Numbered from the stretch's first letter, positions 34,746-46,737 are shown. The stretch: 64,000 bases of DNA from Arthrobacter sp. CJ23 (GCF_024741795.1 NZ_CP102950.1:1364001-1428000); one strand, 5' to 3'. Translations and numbers: made by a program. The notes: generated from the letters alone by a model not told the origin.

Positions 34746-36158
34746 ATGTCTTCCATAGCGACATCCAAGGAAAGCGGGACCGCCAAACCGGCGAACTCGC
34801 GGGGACGGGTGATCTTCGCCAGCCTGATCGGCACGACGATCGAGTTCTACGACTTCTATGCGTATGCCACCGCGTCGGTCCTGGTCTTCCCGAAACTCTT
34901 CTTCCCCAACGCCACCGACATCAACGCGCTGCTGAGCGCATTTGCGATCTTCGGCGTCGCCTTCGTCGCCCGCCCCGTGGGCGCGATCGTGTTCGGCCAC
35001 TTTGGTGACAAGTTCGGCCGGAAGGGCACCCTGGTGGCCTCGCTGCTGACCATGGGCATCGCCACGTTCCTCATCGGACTCCTGCCGACGGCGTCGATGC
35101 CGGGCTGGGCAGTCCTGGCCCCGCTCCTGCTCGTCGTCCTGCGCTTCTGCCAGGGCCTGGCCCTCGGCGGCGAATGGTCCGGCGCTGCCCTGCTGGCCAC
35201 GGAGAACGCTCCGGAGGGCAAGCGGGCCATTTTCGGCACGTTCCCGCAGCTGGGTGCGCCGATCGGCTTCATCGTCGCCAACCTGATCTTCATCTGGATG
35301 AATGTGGCCTTGACCCCGCAGCAGTTCCTGGACTGGGGCTGGCGCGTTCCGTTCATCCTCAGCGCCGTCCTGGTGCTGGTGGGCCTGTACGTCCGCCTGA
35401 AGCTTGTGGAGAGCGCCTCGTTCACCAAGGTCGTCGAACAGGACAAGGTCCAGAAGCTGCCGCTGGCGGCCACCATGAAGAGCCACTGGCGGCCCGTCGT
35501 CGCCGGCACGTTCATCATGTTCGCCACGTACGTGCTGTTCTACATCATGACGTCCTTCACCCTGAGCTACGGGACGGCCCCGGCCTCCGTCGAAACCGCC
35601 AAGGCCGCGGCCGAGAAGGCCGGCAAGCCCATGCCGGCCGAACAGATCGCGGCCTTCGTCCCGGGCCTGGGCATCAGCCGCGGCGACTTCCTTTGGATGC
35701 TGATCATCGGCGTCGTCTTCTTCGGCATCTTCACGCTGGTCTCCGGGCCCCTGGCCGAGAAGTGGGGCCGCCGCAAGTTCCTGCTGGGCGTCACAGCCGG
35801 CATCTTCGTCTTCGGCGGAGTGTGGTTCACCATGTTCGGTCCCGGCCAGGCTGCCGCCATGGTGGGCCTGATCATTGGCTTCACACTCATGGGCCTGACC
35901 TTCGGCCCGATGGCTTCCATCCTGCCTGAACTCTTCCCTGCCAACGTCCGCTACACGGGCTCCGCGGTGGCCTACAACCTGTCCTCGGTGATCGGCGCGG
36001 CCCCGGCCTCCTTCGTCGCCATCGCCCTGTGGCAGGCCGGCTCGGGCAGCACCTGGCTGATCGGCCTCTACATGGCCCTCGCCGCCGTGGCAACGTTCGT
36101 GGCTCTCTGGATGACCCGCGAAACCAAGGACATGGACTACGAGAACAACGTGGCCTGA
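34746..36158 (+). CDS. MHS-family MFS transporter (metabolite:H+ symporter)
   Basis: A 470-residue, 12-helix transporter of the metabolite:H+ symporter branch (ProP, ShiA, KgtP, CitA relatives). Typical features are the SLIGTTIEFYDFYAYATAS start of helix 1, the GAIVFGHFGDKFGRKGTL loop, RFCQGLALGGEWSGAALLATENAP in helices 4-5 and GPLAEKWGRRKFL later. The substrate may be an organic acid, betaine or aromatic acid. The start at 34746 is taken because it begins just before the first conserved block; the 35-codon longer reading has a weak start. A strong terminator follows at 36165. No catabolic gene lies beside it. Confidence 0.85.
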   Translation: MSSIATSKESGTAKPANSRGRVIFASLIGTTIEFYDFYAYATASVLVFPKLFFPNATDINALLSAFAIFGVAFVARPVGAIVFGHFGDKFGRKGTLVASLLTMGIATFLIGLLPTASMPGWAVLAPLLLVVLRFCQGLALGGEWSGAALLATENAPEGKRAIFGTFPQLGAPIGFIVANLIFIWMNVALTPQQFLDWGWRVPFILSAVLVLVGLYVRLKLVESASFTKVVEQDKVQKLPLAATMKSHWRPVVAGTFIMFATYVLFYIMTSFTLSYGTAPASVETAKAAAEKAGKPMPAEQIAAFVPGLGISRGDFLWMLIIGVVFFGIFTLVSGPLAEKWGRRKFLLGVTAGIFVFGGVWFTMFGPGQAAAMVGLIIGFTLMGLTFGPMASILPELFPANVRYTGSAVAYNLSSVIGAAPASFVAIALWQAGSGSTWLIGLYMALAAVATFVALWMTRETKDMDYENNVA

Positions 36159-36164
36159 TTCCTT

Positions 36165-36221
36165 CCTGAACACCAGAATGCCCGGCGAGTCATGGACTTG
36201 CCGGGCATTCTGCTGTTCAGG
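36165..36221. terminator. Long hairpin terminator between convergent genes
   Basis: A 22-bp stem with one mismatch (arms 36165-36186 and 36200-36221, 13-nt loop) lies between the MHS transporter and the convergent methyltransferase. It covers the stop codon of the latter. Confidence 0.85.
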
Positions 36222-36822
36222 CCCTTTTGGTCATGAGGTAGGCCGCCCATCCCTTGGGCCAGCCCGTGAGCCCGGTTTCGCCCGCAATCCGCTGCACGTC
36301 GAAAGCCCCCGAAAAAGTGGCTTCGACGTAGCCGGGTGCAAGCGTGAGGTTTCCGAAGGGAATCAGCCGTGCCGCCAGCCTTTCCCACAAGCTGGTCTCC
36401 CACTCGAAGTTCCACATGAGGAACTTCGCACCAGGCCTGGCCAGGGGAACCACCTGGGTGCAGTAGGCGGCGCGCTGCGCGGCTGTCAGGTCATCAAAGG
36501 TACCGTAGTCCACCAGGACGTCGAACTGGCCGTCCACGTGCTGAAGACGGCTCAGGTCATCCACCAAGAACGTGACGTCCGCCCCGGCCACGGATGCCTT
36601 GGCCTCCGCCTTCCGGATGGCGGCAGGCGCGAAGTCCACAGCCGTGACCTCGAAGCCGTGGAGGGCCAGAAAAATGGCGTTGTCGCCCTCGCCGCAGCCC
36701 AGGTCCAAGGCGCGCCCAGGCAGCAGGCTGCCCTGCTCCACCAGCCGGACGAGTTCCCTGCGCGCGCCGCCCACCCATGGCGGTGTGCCAAATCTGTACC
36801 AAAGGTTGTACATGAGCTTCAT
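36217..36822 (-). CDS. Class I SAM-dependent methyltransferase
   Basis: A 201-residue methyltransferase of the Methyltransf_25/thiopurine-like group. The SAM motif I is ALDLGCGEGDNAIFLA (about 38-53), motif II TAVDFAPAAI follows, and the acidic motif DVLVDYGTFDDL lies near 100. The N-terminus MKLMYNLWYRFGTPPW and the GPR-like loop are seen in small actinobacterial methyltransferases of unknown substrate. The start at 36822 has GAAGG nearby; a GTG 12 codons upstream is weaker. It is downstream of accA3 but separated by a hairpin at 36901. Confidence 0.8.
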   Translation of the reverse strand: MKLMYNLWYRFGTPPWVGGARRELVRLVEQGSLLPGRALDLGCGEGDNAIFLALHGFEVTAVDFAPAAIRKAEAKASVAGADVTFLVDDLSRLQHVDGQFDVLVDYGTFDDLTAAQRAAYCTQVVPLARPGAKFLMWNFEWETSLWERLAARLIPFGNLTLAPGYVEATFSGAFDVQRIAGETGLTGWPKGWAAYLMTKRA

Positions 36823-36900
36823 GCCTTCAGTGTGGCGTGCTGCGGCCTCGCCGGCCACCGCCTTCCGGGCCGTGCCTTCCGGGCCGTGCCTGGGGAACGC

Positions 36901-36950
36901 GAAAGGTCCCGCCTGGACGGCCGTGGTGGCCGATCCGGGCGGGACCTTTC
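36901..36950 (-). terminator. Hairpin downstream of accA3
   Basis: Perfect 13-bp arms GAAAGGTCCCGCC (36901-36913) and its complement (36938-36950) enclose 24 nt, 12 nt after the accA3 stop. It probably ends the accA3 transcript. Confidence 0.8.
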
Positions 36951-36962
36951 CTCGCTGAGTGG

Positions 36963-38774
<1,812 letters not shown>

Positions 38775-38863
38775 GTTGACTCCTTCTGTCCTCCAAGGAG
38801 ACTAGCGCGGTTTTGAGGGTTCCGCCCATATTGATGGGGGATTCCGTGTGTGAAGGGGCGATG

Positions 38864-38884
38864 CTTTGTAGGGTTGCTACAAAG
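38864..38884 (-). promoter_or_regulatory. Palindromic operator upstream of accA3
   Basis: Perfect 8-bp arms CTTTGTAG (38864-38871) and CTACAAAG (38877-38884) flank GGTTG. The core TGTAG-GGTTG-CTACA recurs as TGTAG-GGTTT-CTACA before accD (56382-56396). A FasR-like repressor is a candidate, since FasR controls accBC and accD1 in Corynebacterium. The site overlaps the stop codon of the GNAT gene. Confidence 0.7.
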
Positions 38885-39230
38885 AGGGGTGTGCGGGCCG
38901 CAGAAGCAAGGAAAGAAATACCTCCCCTGCCTTCTCCACCTCGAAACCCTTCCGTTGGTAGAGGGCCAGAGCTGCGGGATTCCCGCGTGCAACCGTCAGG
39001 CGGACGTCCAGCCAAGCAGTGCCCGCAGCCTCGCAGAGATTGTCGAGGAGCCGCCCGCCCAGGCCGGCGCCGCGGAATTCCGGCAACAAGGCGAAATCCA
39101 CCAGCCGTACCTCGCGCGTGCTCCAGGCAGTCCACATCCTGCCGGCCGGAACGCCGTCGAACTCCACAATGGCGTTTCCGTATCCGCCCCACAGGCCCGA
39201 CCATTGCTGGTCCTGCGTTCGCTGCTGCAT
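38877..39230 (-). CDS. GNAT-family N-acetyltransferase, start codon unclear
   Basis: From ATG 39230 the frame gives 117 residues with the GNAT acetyl-CoA loop LLPEFRGAGLGGRLLDNL and the C-terminal LTVARGNPAALALYQRKGFEV. Similarity to the fold continues upstream in the same frame (LGKLRFRSPEGSDAAFLLRLF...), back to about 39341, which supplies the missing first strand and helix. No ATG, GTG or TTG exists there; CTG 39341 is the only near-start codon. Either a rare CTG start is used, or a start was lost. The gene follows the tail-collar gene directly, as in similar loci of other bacteria. Substrate unknown. Confidence 0.7.
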   Translation of the reverse strand: MQQRTQDQQWSGLWGGYGNAIVEFDGVPAGRMWTAWSTREVRLVDFALLPEFRGAGLGGRLLDNLCEAAGTAWLDVRLTVARGNPAALALYQRKGFEVEKAGEVFLSLLLRPAHPSL

Positions 39231-39358
39231 CTGCTGCAGCGCCGGAGGGAGGAACTCGCGCCCCGGCGCCGCGGAAATGAAGAGGCGGAGCAGGAAGGCG
39301 GCATCGCTTCCCTCGGGCGAACGGAAGCGAAGCTTGCCCAGCGCCGGGGCGGCACCGC

Positions 39359-39865
39359 CTAGTTCCGCGATGGGAAGATGCCTTCCAGAGCAATCACGTA
39401 GTTGAGCACCAGGGAAGGTTGGATGTTCTCGAACGGTAGCCCTGAACCGGCAGCCTGCGTCGGCGCCAGGCTCACGCCCGAGTCCGGGGGGCCGTATGAG
39501 CCGCCCGGAGCAGGTGCCATTCCCGCTGCGGGACGGTCCGTTGTTTCAGCCGTGGAAGCGAATGCTCCGCCATGGGTGTGCGGCGGCAGGTTTGAGGCCA
39601 ACAGCTGAGTGGTTTCCTGTCCCAAGGTCTCGCCTTGCACATAACTGGACAGCCCGGGACCCTGACCGGAATGCAACGCCGCACGGCCCCGCAAGTCGGG
39701 GAGGGCAAAAGTGGATTGCCCGTTCCCGCCGTACATAGTACCGAGCAGGGAAAAGAGCGCCGTGTTCTGTGAGATCGACAGGAGTTGGCCATTGCAGTAC
39801 GCCCAGCCGCGCGGCTCGAAGTTGAATCCAACAAGCCGGATTTCTCCGATGAACGGTTCACTCAT
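39359..39865 (-). CDS. Phage-tail-collar domain protein (microcystin-dependent protein type)
   Basis: A 168-residue protein whose first 60 residues are a tail-collar domain: FIGEIRLVGFNFEPRGWAYCNGQLL, then QNTALFSLLGTMYGGNGQSTFALPDLRGR. The rest has NLPPHTHGG and the ending PSLVLNYVIALEGIFPSRN, the standard MdpB-like form. These proteins occur in bacterial chromosomes outside prophages, often in twos or threes; here there is one. No other phage gene is nearby. The start overlaps the preceding gene by 8 nt. It probably forms a small fibre tip or adhesin together with the collagen-like protein encoded upstream; that is inference. Confidence 0.88.
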   Translation of the reverse strand: MSEPFIGEIRLVGFNFEPRGWAYCNGQLLSISQNTALFSLLGTMYGGNGQSTFALPDLRGRAALHSGQGPGLSSYVQGETLGQETTQLLASNLPPHTHGGAFASTAETTDRPAAGMAPAPGGSYGPPDSGVSLAPTQAAGSGLPFENIQPSLVLNYVIALEGIFPSRN

Positions 39866-40283
39866 GGGTCTGGTCCTTTGCTACTGGGGGCGTGAGATTG
39901 GCGCCCCGCCTGTCGATGACAGCGGTGGCTTTCGCGCCGCTGTGGGTGATGAAGAGTTGCACGGCACCGCTGCGAGGGTGGCTGATCTCCAGGGACTCAG
40001 TGGGAAGCTGGCCTCGAACCAGTCCAAAAGCCAGCCTGTACCGCTCGGCTGAATCCTCGAGCTCGCCAAGTCGTGCGTCCTGCCGAAGATCCGTCACATT
40101 CTCCAGCACGACGACGGCGGGACCGGCCTGCAGCTCTTGGCCCACCAGCGGCGTCCAGTTGGACATCGCGAAGACGTCCGGTTCGGAAGCCTGGGTCACC
40201 AGCGGATACGCGGCAGCGAAGACCACCGCGGCCGTGCCGCCCGTCAGCAGCGTCCTGCGGCTGAGTTTGTAGTTGCCCTTCAT
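39858..40283 (-). CDS. Tat-exported small protein (DUF6916-like)
   Basis: A 141-residue protein with a twin-arginine signal: SRRTLLTGG at residues 8-16 followed by a hydrophobic stretch and a probable cleavage near residue 32 (TQASEP). The mature part is about 105 residues, beta-rich, with GPAVVVLENVTDLRQ and YRLAFGLVRGQLPTESLEISHPRSGAVQLFI. This resembles the small DUF6916 domain found beside tail-collar genes; I am recalling that family and cannot verify it. It lies 3 nt past the stop of the collagen-like gene and overlaps the collar gene, so the three form one operon. Confidence 0.75.
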   Translation of the reverse strand: MKGNYKLSRRTLLTGGTAAVVFAAAYPLVTQASEPDVFAMSNWTPLVGQELQAGPAVVVLENVTDLRQDARLGELEDSAERYRLAFGLVRGQLPTESLEISHPRSGAVQLFITHSGAKATAVIDRRGANLTPPVAKDQTHE

Positions 40284-40286
40284 CGA

Positions 40287-41726
<1,440 letters not shown>

Positions 41727-41812
41727 GCTGCAATTCCTCCAAGTCCAGTCCAGGATGAACGTTAGCCGCGAGGCGCCGGAGGAACAAGGTTAAACGATAG
41801 TTTGCCCCGGCG

Positions 41813-42499
41813 TTACCCGGCGGCCGCTGCGGAACCGTTTGCGGCCCACAGCTCCGTGATGCTGACGTTCGCATGGCTGAGCAGTTCGCGGAGGGTGGAG
41901 ATGGAGAGCCCGACGACGGCGTGCGGGTCGCCGTCCACCTTGCGGATGAAGGCCCCGCCCAGGCCGTCGATCGTGAACGAGCCGGCGCAGTGCAGCGGTT
42001 CGCCCGTGGCGATGTAGGCATCGATGTCGCCTTCGCTCATCTCGGCGAAATGGACGTCTGCGCTGGAGACCGCCCCCAGTGTGGCGCCGGTTCCCTCGGC
42101 CGTTTCTTCGGCGTCGTCCGTCTCGTCAAAGTCGGCTTCCGTGTCGCGGCAGTCCACAAGCCAGTGACCCGTGTGGAGGGTGCCCTTGGAGCCGCTCATG
42201 CGCAGCATCCGTTCCCGGGCCACCTCAGCCGTGTAGGGCTTGCCGTGGGATTCGCCGTCGAACTCGAAGACGGAATCGCAACCGATCACCAGGGCGCCCT
42301 CGGCCTCCGGCAGGGCGGCGACCGCCTCCGCCTTGGCCCGGGCCAGCAGCAGCGCGGTGTCGTGCGGGTCAGTAACGCCGTACCGCGCCTGGACTGCGTC
42401 CTCGTCCACATCGGACACCAGGACTTCGTGGTGGATGCCTGCCTCCGTGAGGAGCTTGGTGCGGGCGGGGGACTGGGAGGCCAGGATCAATCGGGTCAC
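41813..42499 (-). CDS. maf: Maf-like nucleoside triphosphate pyrophosphatase
   Basis: A 228-residue Maf/YhdE-family house-cleaning enzyme that hydrolyses dTTP/UTP or modified nucleotides. Signature elements are LILASQSPARTKLL at the N-terminus, KAEAVAALP, VIGCDSVFEFDG near 72-83, KPYTAEVARERMLRMSG and GSFTIDGLGGAFI. An acidic insert (DETDDAEETAEGTG, about 122-137) lengthens the middle loop. The start is GTG; TATTCT ends exactly 7 nt before it and no Shine-Dalgarno exists, so it seems leaderless. The -10 lies in the end of the preceding zinc-ribbon gene. Confidence 0.9.
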   Translation of the reverse strand: MTRLILASQSPARTKLLTEAGIHHEVLVSDVDEDAVQARYGVTDPHDTALLLARAKAEAVAALPEAEGALVIGCDSVFEFDGESHGKPYTAEVARERMLRMSGSKGTLHTGHWLVDCRDTEADFDETDDAEETAEGTGATLGAVSSADVHFAEMSEGDIDAYIATGEPLHCAGSFTIDGLGGAFIRKVDGDPHAVVGLSISTLRELLSHANVSITELWAANGSAAAAG

Positions 42500-42502
42500 C
42501 GC

Positions 42503-42955
42503 TCAAGAATAGTATGCGCGCTGCCTGGGCTCCGGATTCCCTTCCGGCGGGAGCTCGAGCCGGAACCCGCAGCGGCAACGGAGGACCTTCGAGGGGCCGA
42601 GGTTTCCCGGTGGGTCCTGGAGCCGGGTGGCGGCATAGACTGCCGGCAGTTCGGGGGCCGACATTTTCATCGGCTCCCCGCAATGGAAGTAGTCCCCGTC
42701 GAAGTGGAGGACTCCGGAAACGATGCCCCGGTGGTCCATGATCGCTGCGGCCAGGTCGACCGCGACAGGGTGGGCGTAGAAGGAGTCGCACTCCAAGCAC
42801 GTGTAGGACAGGTCCACCGCCTCGTGGCTCAATGGCCTGACCGGCGCGATGCCGTCCACCATGAGATGGGCGTCGCTTCGGCAGCCGGAGCACCAAGGCC
42901 GGCCCCGCGAACGATCGGCGTTGTCAGCGGCAGGGGTTGCGGAGATAGTCGTCAT
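42503..42955 (-). CDS. Cysteine-rich zinc-ribbon-like protein
   Basis: A 150-residue protein with several metal-binding pairs: CSGC near 22-25, CLEC near 53-56, then HCGEP near 91 and a late CRCG. It lacks a signal peptide or membrane segment. The segment SYTCLECDSFYAH resembles SYTCVRCGETGSH in the 85-residue protein encoded just upstream (43021), so the two are probably diverged paralogues. The gene ends 3 nt before the maf start. I do not recognise a named family; nucleic-acid or redox roles are only guesses. Confidence 0.7.
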   Translation of the reverse strand: MTTISATPAADNADRSRGRPWCSGCRSDAHLMVDGIAPVRPLSHEAVDLSYTCLECDSFYAHPVAVDLAAAIMDHRGIVSGVLHFDGDYFHCGEPMKMSAPELPAVYAATRLQDPPGNLGPSKVLRCRCGFRLELPPEGNPEPRQRAYYS

Positions 42956-43020
42956 TCGCCATATTCCTCTTCATCGAGTGAATTGCGCGTTCAATGGCGC
43001 GGTGAGTGCCGAACTGTCGC

Positions 43021-43278
43021 TCAGGAGTACCAGTGCCACCCGGGCGGTGCCCAGCCGGTGGGGACCCGGTGACTGCCGGTTTCCCCGCACCTGACGCAGG
43101 TGTAGCTGGCTGACGGCGGCAGGAGCCCGCTTCCGTCCGTGGCGTAGACCTCCGGAATGTAGTCAAGGAAACTCAGTGAGGTGCCGGGGCCGCAGCGCCC
43201 GCAGGCCGGCGCCTTGGGCTGTCCCTCGGGCATGCGGTCATGGTCGGAAGGCCGGCGTCCGGCGTCTGCAAGAGTCAT
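43021..43278 (-). CDS. Small zinc-ribbon-like protein
   Basis: An 85-residue protein with two CxxCG pairs: ACGRCGPG near residue 26 and SYTCVRCGETG near 60, a likely zinc ribbon. It ends PGWHWYS. The start at 43278 is chosen because GAGGGA lies about 7 nt upstream; an ATG 13 codons earlier would add an arginine-rich tail. It precedes the larger related protein at 42503 on the same strand. Function unknown. Confidence 0.65.
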   Translation of the reverse strand: MTLADAGRRPSDHDRMPEGQPKAPACGRCGPGTSLSFLDYIPEVYATDGSGLLPPSASYTCVRCGETGSHRVPTGWAPPGWHWYS

Positions 43279-43487
43279 CTGTGTCCCTCGTATCCTCATC
43301 GCTCCCAGGCCACGCAACCGGCTCTGCCAGATCCCTGAGCCCCCGGATCTGAACGGATCCGGCGCCCTGCGACGAAGCAGCAGGCTCGCTGCGCTCCGAC
43401 GGACAGGGCGGTTGGCGTGTGGTGGATCTCACCTTATGTCACGATTTGGTAAAGCGACACGCCCGAAGGAAAAGAGATAGTTAGCTA
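43279..43487. other. Intergenic gap after the MMPL gene
   Basis: No gene is seen. A small inverted repeat GATAG-TTAG-CTATC (43476-43489) overlaps the end of the MMPL gene and could act as a weak terminator. Confidence 0.4.
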
Positions 43488-46037
43488 TCAATTGCCTCGG
43501 GTGCTGTTCCCGCCCTGGGACACTAGCTCCTTCTCGGGGGTCTTGGTTCCCGTCCGGCTCAGGCTCGCACCCTCCACATCGACGTCGGGCAGGGTCCGGT
43601 CCAGCCAGCGCGGCAGCCACCAGGCCTTCTCGCCCAGCAGGTACATCACAGCCGGGACGATGGTCATGCGCACTACGAAGGCATCCACCAGCACGCCGAA
43701 CGCCATGGCGAAGCCGAGCGGGCGGACCATGGTCAGGTGGCTGAAGATGAAGCCCGCGAACACGCTGACCATGATGATCGCGGCGGCCGTCACCACGGCG
43801 GCAGCGTGGCTGAAGCCGCTCCGGACGGCGTGCTTGGCGCTTTCACCGTGCATGAACGATTCGCGCATGCCGGAGGTGATGAAGACCTGGTAGTCCATGG
43901 CCAGGCCGAACAGGACGCCGATCAGGATGATCGGCAGGAAGCTCAGCACGGCGCCCGGGTTGGCGACGTCGAACACGGCGCCCAGCCAGCCCCACTGATA
44001 CACGGCCACCACGGCACCGAACGCCGCGGCGAGCGAGAGCAAGAAGCCGCCCGTGGCGAGCAGCGGCACCACGATGGAGCGGAACACCAGCAGGAGCAGG
44101 ATCAGTGACAGCCCGACGACGATCGCCAGGTAAGGGGGCAGCGCGGCGCCCAGCTTGGCTGAGACGTCGATGTTGCCGGCGGTCTGGCCCGTGAGCCCGA
44201 TCGTGGCGCCCGTGGTGCCACGGATCTCCGCTCCCTTGGCGCGGAGCTCGGAGACAACCTGGACGGTGCTGGCGCTGGCGGGGCCTTCCTTGGGGATGAC
44301 CTGGAACACGGCCGTGCGGCGGTCATCGCTGAGGGCGAGTGGAATGGCGGCAATGACGTTGTCCACGCTGCGGAGCTCGTCCGCGACGTCGAACTGCTTG
44401 TTCCTGGCCTCGTCTTCACTGAGGCCGGCGGGGAACTCGCCCACCACTACGATGGGGCCTGTCATGCCCTCGCCGAAGCTCCGGCGGGTGAGGTCGTAGG
44501 CCTTGAAGGCCTGCGAATCGACCGGTTCGGAGCCGCCGTCGGGCAGGGCGAGCCGCAGCTGCGCCGCCGGAAGCGCCAGGACGCCCAGCAAAACGACGCC
44601 GGCCAGCAGTGCGGTCCACGGGTGGCGAGTCACCAGCCCGCCCCAGCCACCGCTGCTGCGCTTCTCGTCGCGTTCCAGGTCCGCGGCCGCATGGCCGGGT
44701 TCGGCGTTGTGGCGTTCAGCCTTGGCCCAGGCCCGCTTGGAGATCAGCCTGCGGCCGATAAGTGAGAGGACGGCGGGGGTCAAGGTCAAGGACACGACGA
44801 CGGCGACTGCCACCGTTGCGGCGGCGGACAGGCCCATGACGGCCAGGAACGGGAGTCCGGGCACCACGAGCGCGGCGAGCGCGATGACCACGGTGAGGCC
44901 GGCGAAGAGCACGGCGTTGCCTGAGGTGCCGGTGGCGAGGGCCGCCGATTCCTCGGGGTCCATGCCGGCGAGCAGCTGCCCTCGGTGGCGGTTGACGATG
45001 AAGAGTGAGTAGTCGATCCCGACGGCCAGGCCCAGCATGAGGGCCAGCATGGGCGAGATGGAGCTCATGTCCACCACGCCCGTCAGGGCGAAGGTCCCGC
45101 CGACGCCCACGGCGACGCCGATGAGGGCCATTAGCAGCGGCAGTCCGGCGGCAATGAGTGTTCCCAGCATGACGATAAGGGCCAGGGCCGCGACGGCGAT
45201 GCCGACGATTTCCGAGACGCCGAACAACTGCGAGACGTCCTCGGTGATTTCCTTGCTGGCCAGCGCCGTGACGCCTTCGGAGGAGACGCCGTGCACGATG
45301 TCCTGGACCTGCTGGCGCACGGCCGGGGTCAGGCCGTTGATGGAGGTCTTGAACTGGACCTGGGCGATGGCGGCCTTGCCGTCGGCGGAGACGAAGCGCA
45401 TGCCTTCGGATGCGGTGAGCTGCCGCTTGCCGAGCGCCAGGGCGGCGGCGCCGTCCGCCGCTTCCTTGGCTCCGGCGTCGAGCTTTGCCTGGCCTTCCGC
45501 GAGCTGCGCGCGCTGGGGCGCCAGCTGCGCCTGGATGGCCTCTGCCGGCAGTCCGGCCGCAGCCATCTGCTGCTCCGCGGCCGCCAGCTGGGCCTGGCCG
45601 CCGGCAAGCTGCGTGCGCGCGGCCTCCAGTTCGGCCTGGCCTGCTGCGAGCTTGGCCTCTGCTGCGGAGATTTCCGCCGGGGCCGCGTCCAGCTGTGCCT
45701 GCGTTTCAAAGGGGTCTACCGTGCCCTGGACGTCGGGCAGCGTTCGGAGTTCCTTCAGGGCGGCCCCGACGGCGGCCTTTCCTGCCGGAGTAAAGCCTGC
45801 CTCGCCGGCCTCGAAGACGATGCCGGCGGAGCCGCCTGACGACTCCGGCAGCTCCTTTTTGAGCTTGTCCAGCATCTGCTGGGTCTCGGTGCCGGGGATC
45901 TGGAAGTTGTTGGACATGGTGCCGTGGAAGGCCGCGGCCGCGCCGCCAACGCCCAGGAGGACAGCAAGCCACAGGGAGATCACCAGCCAGCGGTGCCGGT
46001 AGGAGAATGTGCCGAGCCGGTACAGGAGAAGTGCCAT
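43488..46037 (-). CDS. MMPL/RND-family membrane exporter
   Basis: An 849-residue transporter of the MMPL branch of RND proteins, with two sets of six helices. Helix 1 lies at about 14-34, followed by an extracytoplasmic loop with an Ala/Gln-rich coiled-coil region (about 105-215). The proton-relay GIDYSLFIVNRHR motif occurs in the first half and GLAMDYQVFITSGMRE in the second. Such proteins export lipids or drugs using the proton gradient. The start at 46037 lies 1 nt past the TetR stop, so it is in that regulator's transcript and under its operator; a longer frame into the TetR gene is rejected. Confidence 0.9.
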   Translation of the reverse strand: MALLLYRLGTFSYRHRWLVISLWLAVLLGVGGAAAAFHGTMSNNFQIPGTETQQMLDKLKKELPESSGGSAGIVFEAGEAGFTPAGKAAVGAALKELRTLPDVQGTVDPFETQAQLDAAPAEISAAEAKLAAGQAELEAARTQLAGGQAQLAAAEQQMAAAGLPAEAIQAQLAPQRAQLAEGQAKLDAGAKEAADGAAALALGKRQLTASEGMRFVSADGKAAIAQVQFKTSINGLTPAVRQQVQDIVHGVSSEGVTALASKEITEDVSQLFGVSEIVGIAVAALALIVMLGTLIAAGLPLLMALIGVAVGVGGTFALTGVVDMSSISPMLALMLGLAVGIDYSLFIVNRHRGQLLAGMDPEESAALATGTSGNAVLFAGLTVVIALAALVVPGLPFLAVMGLSAAATVAVAVVVSLTLTPAVLSLIGRRLISKRAWAKAERHNAEPGHAAADLERDEKRSSGGWGGLVTRHPWTALLAGVVLLGVLALPAAQLRLALPDGGSEPVDSQAFKAYDLTRRSFGEGMTGPIVVVGEFPAGLSEDEARNKQFDVADELRSVDNVIAAIPLALSDDRRTAVFQVIPKEGPASASTVQVVSELRAKGAEIRGTTGATIGLTGQTAGNIDVSAKLGAALPPYLAIVVGLSLILLLLVFRSIVVPLLATGGFLLSLAAAFGAVVAVYQWGWLGAVFDVANPGAVLSFLPIILIGVLFGLAMDYQVFITSGMRESFMHGESAKHAVRSGFSHAAAVVTAAAIIMVSVFAGFIFSHLTMVRPLGFAMAFGVLVDAFVVRMTIVPAVMYLLGEKAWWLPRWLDRTLPDVDVEGASLSRTGTKTPEKELVSQGGNSTRGN

Positions 46038-46038
46038 G

Positions 46039-46737
46039 TCAGAACCGTTCTGTGGTGGAGGACGTGGAAGGTCGGGCGGCGGGCGCGTCCTGCGCCGCGA
46101 AGCCTGAGCCGAGCAGGCCCATGGCGTCAATGAGGTATTGGCGGAGCCGTGTCAAGGAAGCGGCGGAGAGGTCGGAACCGCTTTCCTCGAACCAGACGGT
46201 CATGGCCGCCTTGCCGCAGGAGATCACGGAACCGGCCAGCGCCCGGAGGTAGAGCTCGTTGGCATGGGGGCCGAACCGCTCACGCGCGGCGTCGATGATC
46301 TGGCTGGTGCAGTGGTCCCAGGCCTCCAGCTCGGAGCGGGCCAGGGAGGCGTTTTCCTGCGTGAGACTGAAGAACTCGGCCATGGGGGCGATGGTCGCGG
46401 GATCGGCCAGGGCCATGAGTGCGGCCTGTGCCGACTCCAGGACGGGCTCGCTGGCGGGTCGCAGCCGGAACTGTTCGAGGGCGCGGTCCAGGAAGCCATC
46501 GGCGACGGAGGCCATGGCGGCTTCGAAGCTCGAGTAGTAGTTGAAGAAGGTGCGGCGGGAAATGCCGGCGGCGGCCGCGATGTCCTCCACCGTGAACTGG
46601 CCAACGCCCTTTTCGCGGAGCAGGCCCAGCGCGGCCATGGAGATGGCGCGCCGCGTGGCCGCTTTGTTGAGTTCGCGGCGTGACGGGGCAGCGGGGTCGC
46701 TGCCGTCAAGGACGTCGAGGCTGCTTGGAGGATTCAC
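46039..46737 (-). CDS. TetR-family repressor of the MMPL pump
   Basis: A 232-residue regulator. The helix-turn-helix FTVEDIAAAAGISRRTFFNYYSS (about 48-70) is typical of TetR; the C-terminal helical part would bind an effector, probably a pump substrate. The start is GTG; TAGTGT ends 7 nt before it and no ribosome-binding site is present, so the message appears leaderless. A perfect palindrome fills the -10/-35 spacer, implying autorepression, with the MMPL gene co-regulated. Confidence 0.9.
   Translation of the reverse strand: MNPPSSLDVLDGSDPAAPSRRELNKAATRRAISMAALGLLREKGVGQFTVEDIAAAAGISRRTFFNYYSSFEAAMASVADGFLDRALEQFRLRPASEPVLESAQAALMALADPATIAPMAEFFSLTQENASLARSELEAWDHCTSQIIDAARERFGPHANELYLRALAGSVISCGKAAMTVWFEESGSDLSAASLTRLRQYLIDAMGLLGSGFAAQDAPAARPSTSSTTERF

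Noticed and set aside
39359..39865. Prophage tail region
   Set aside because: The collar protein is of the chromosomal MdpB type, and no capsid, tail, integrase or lysis gene is nearby.
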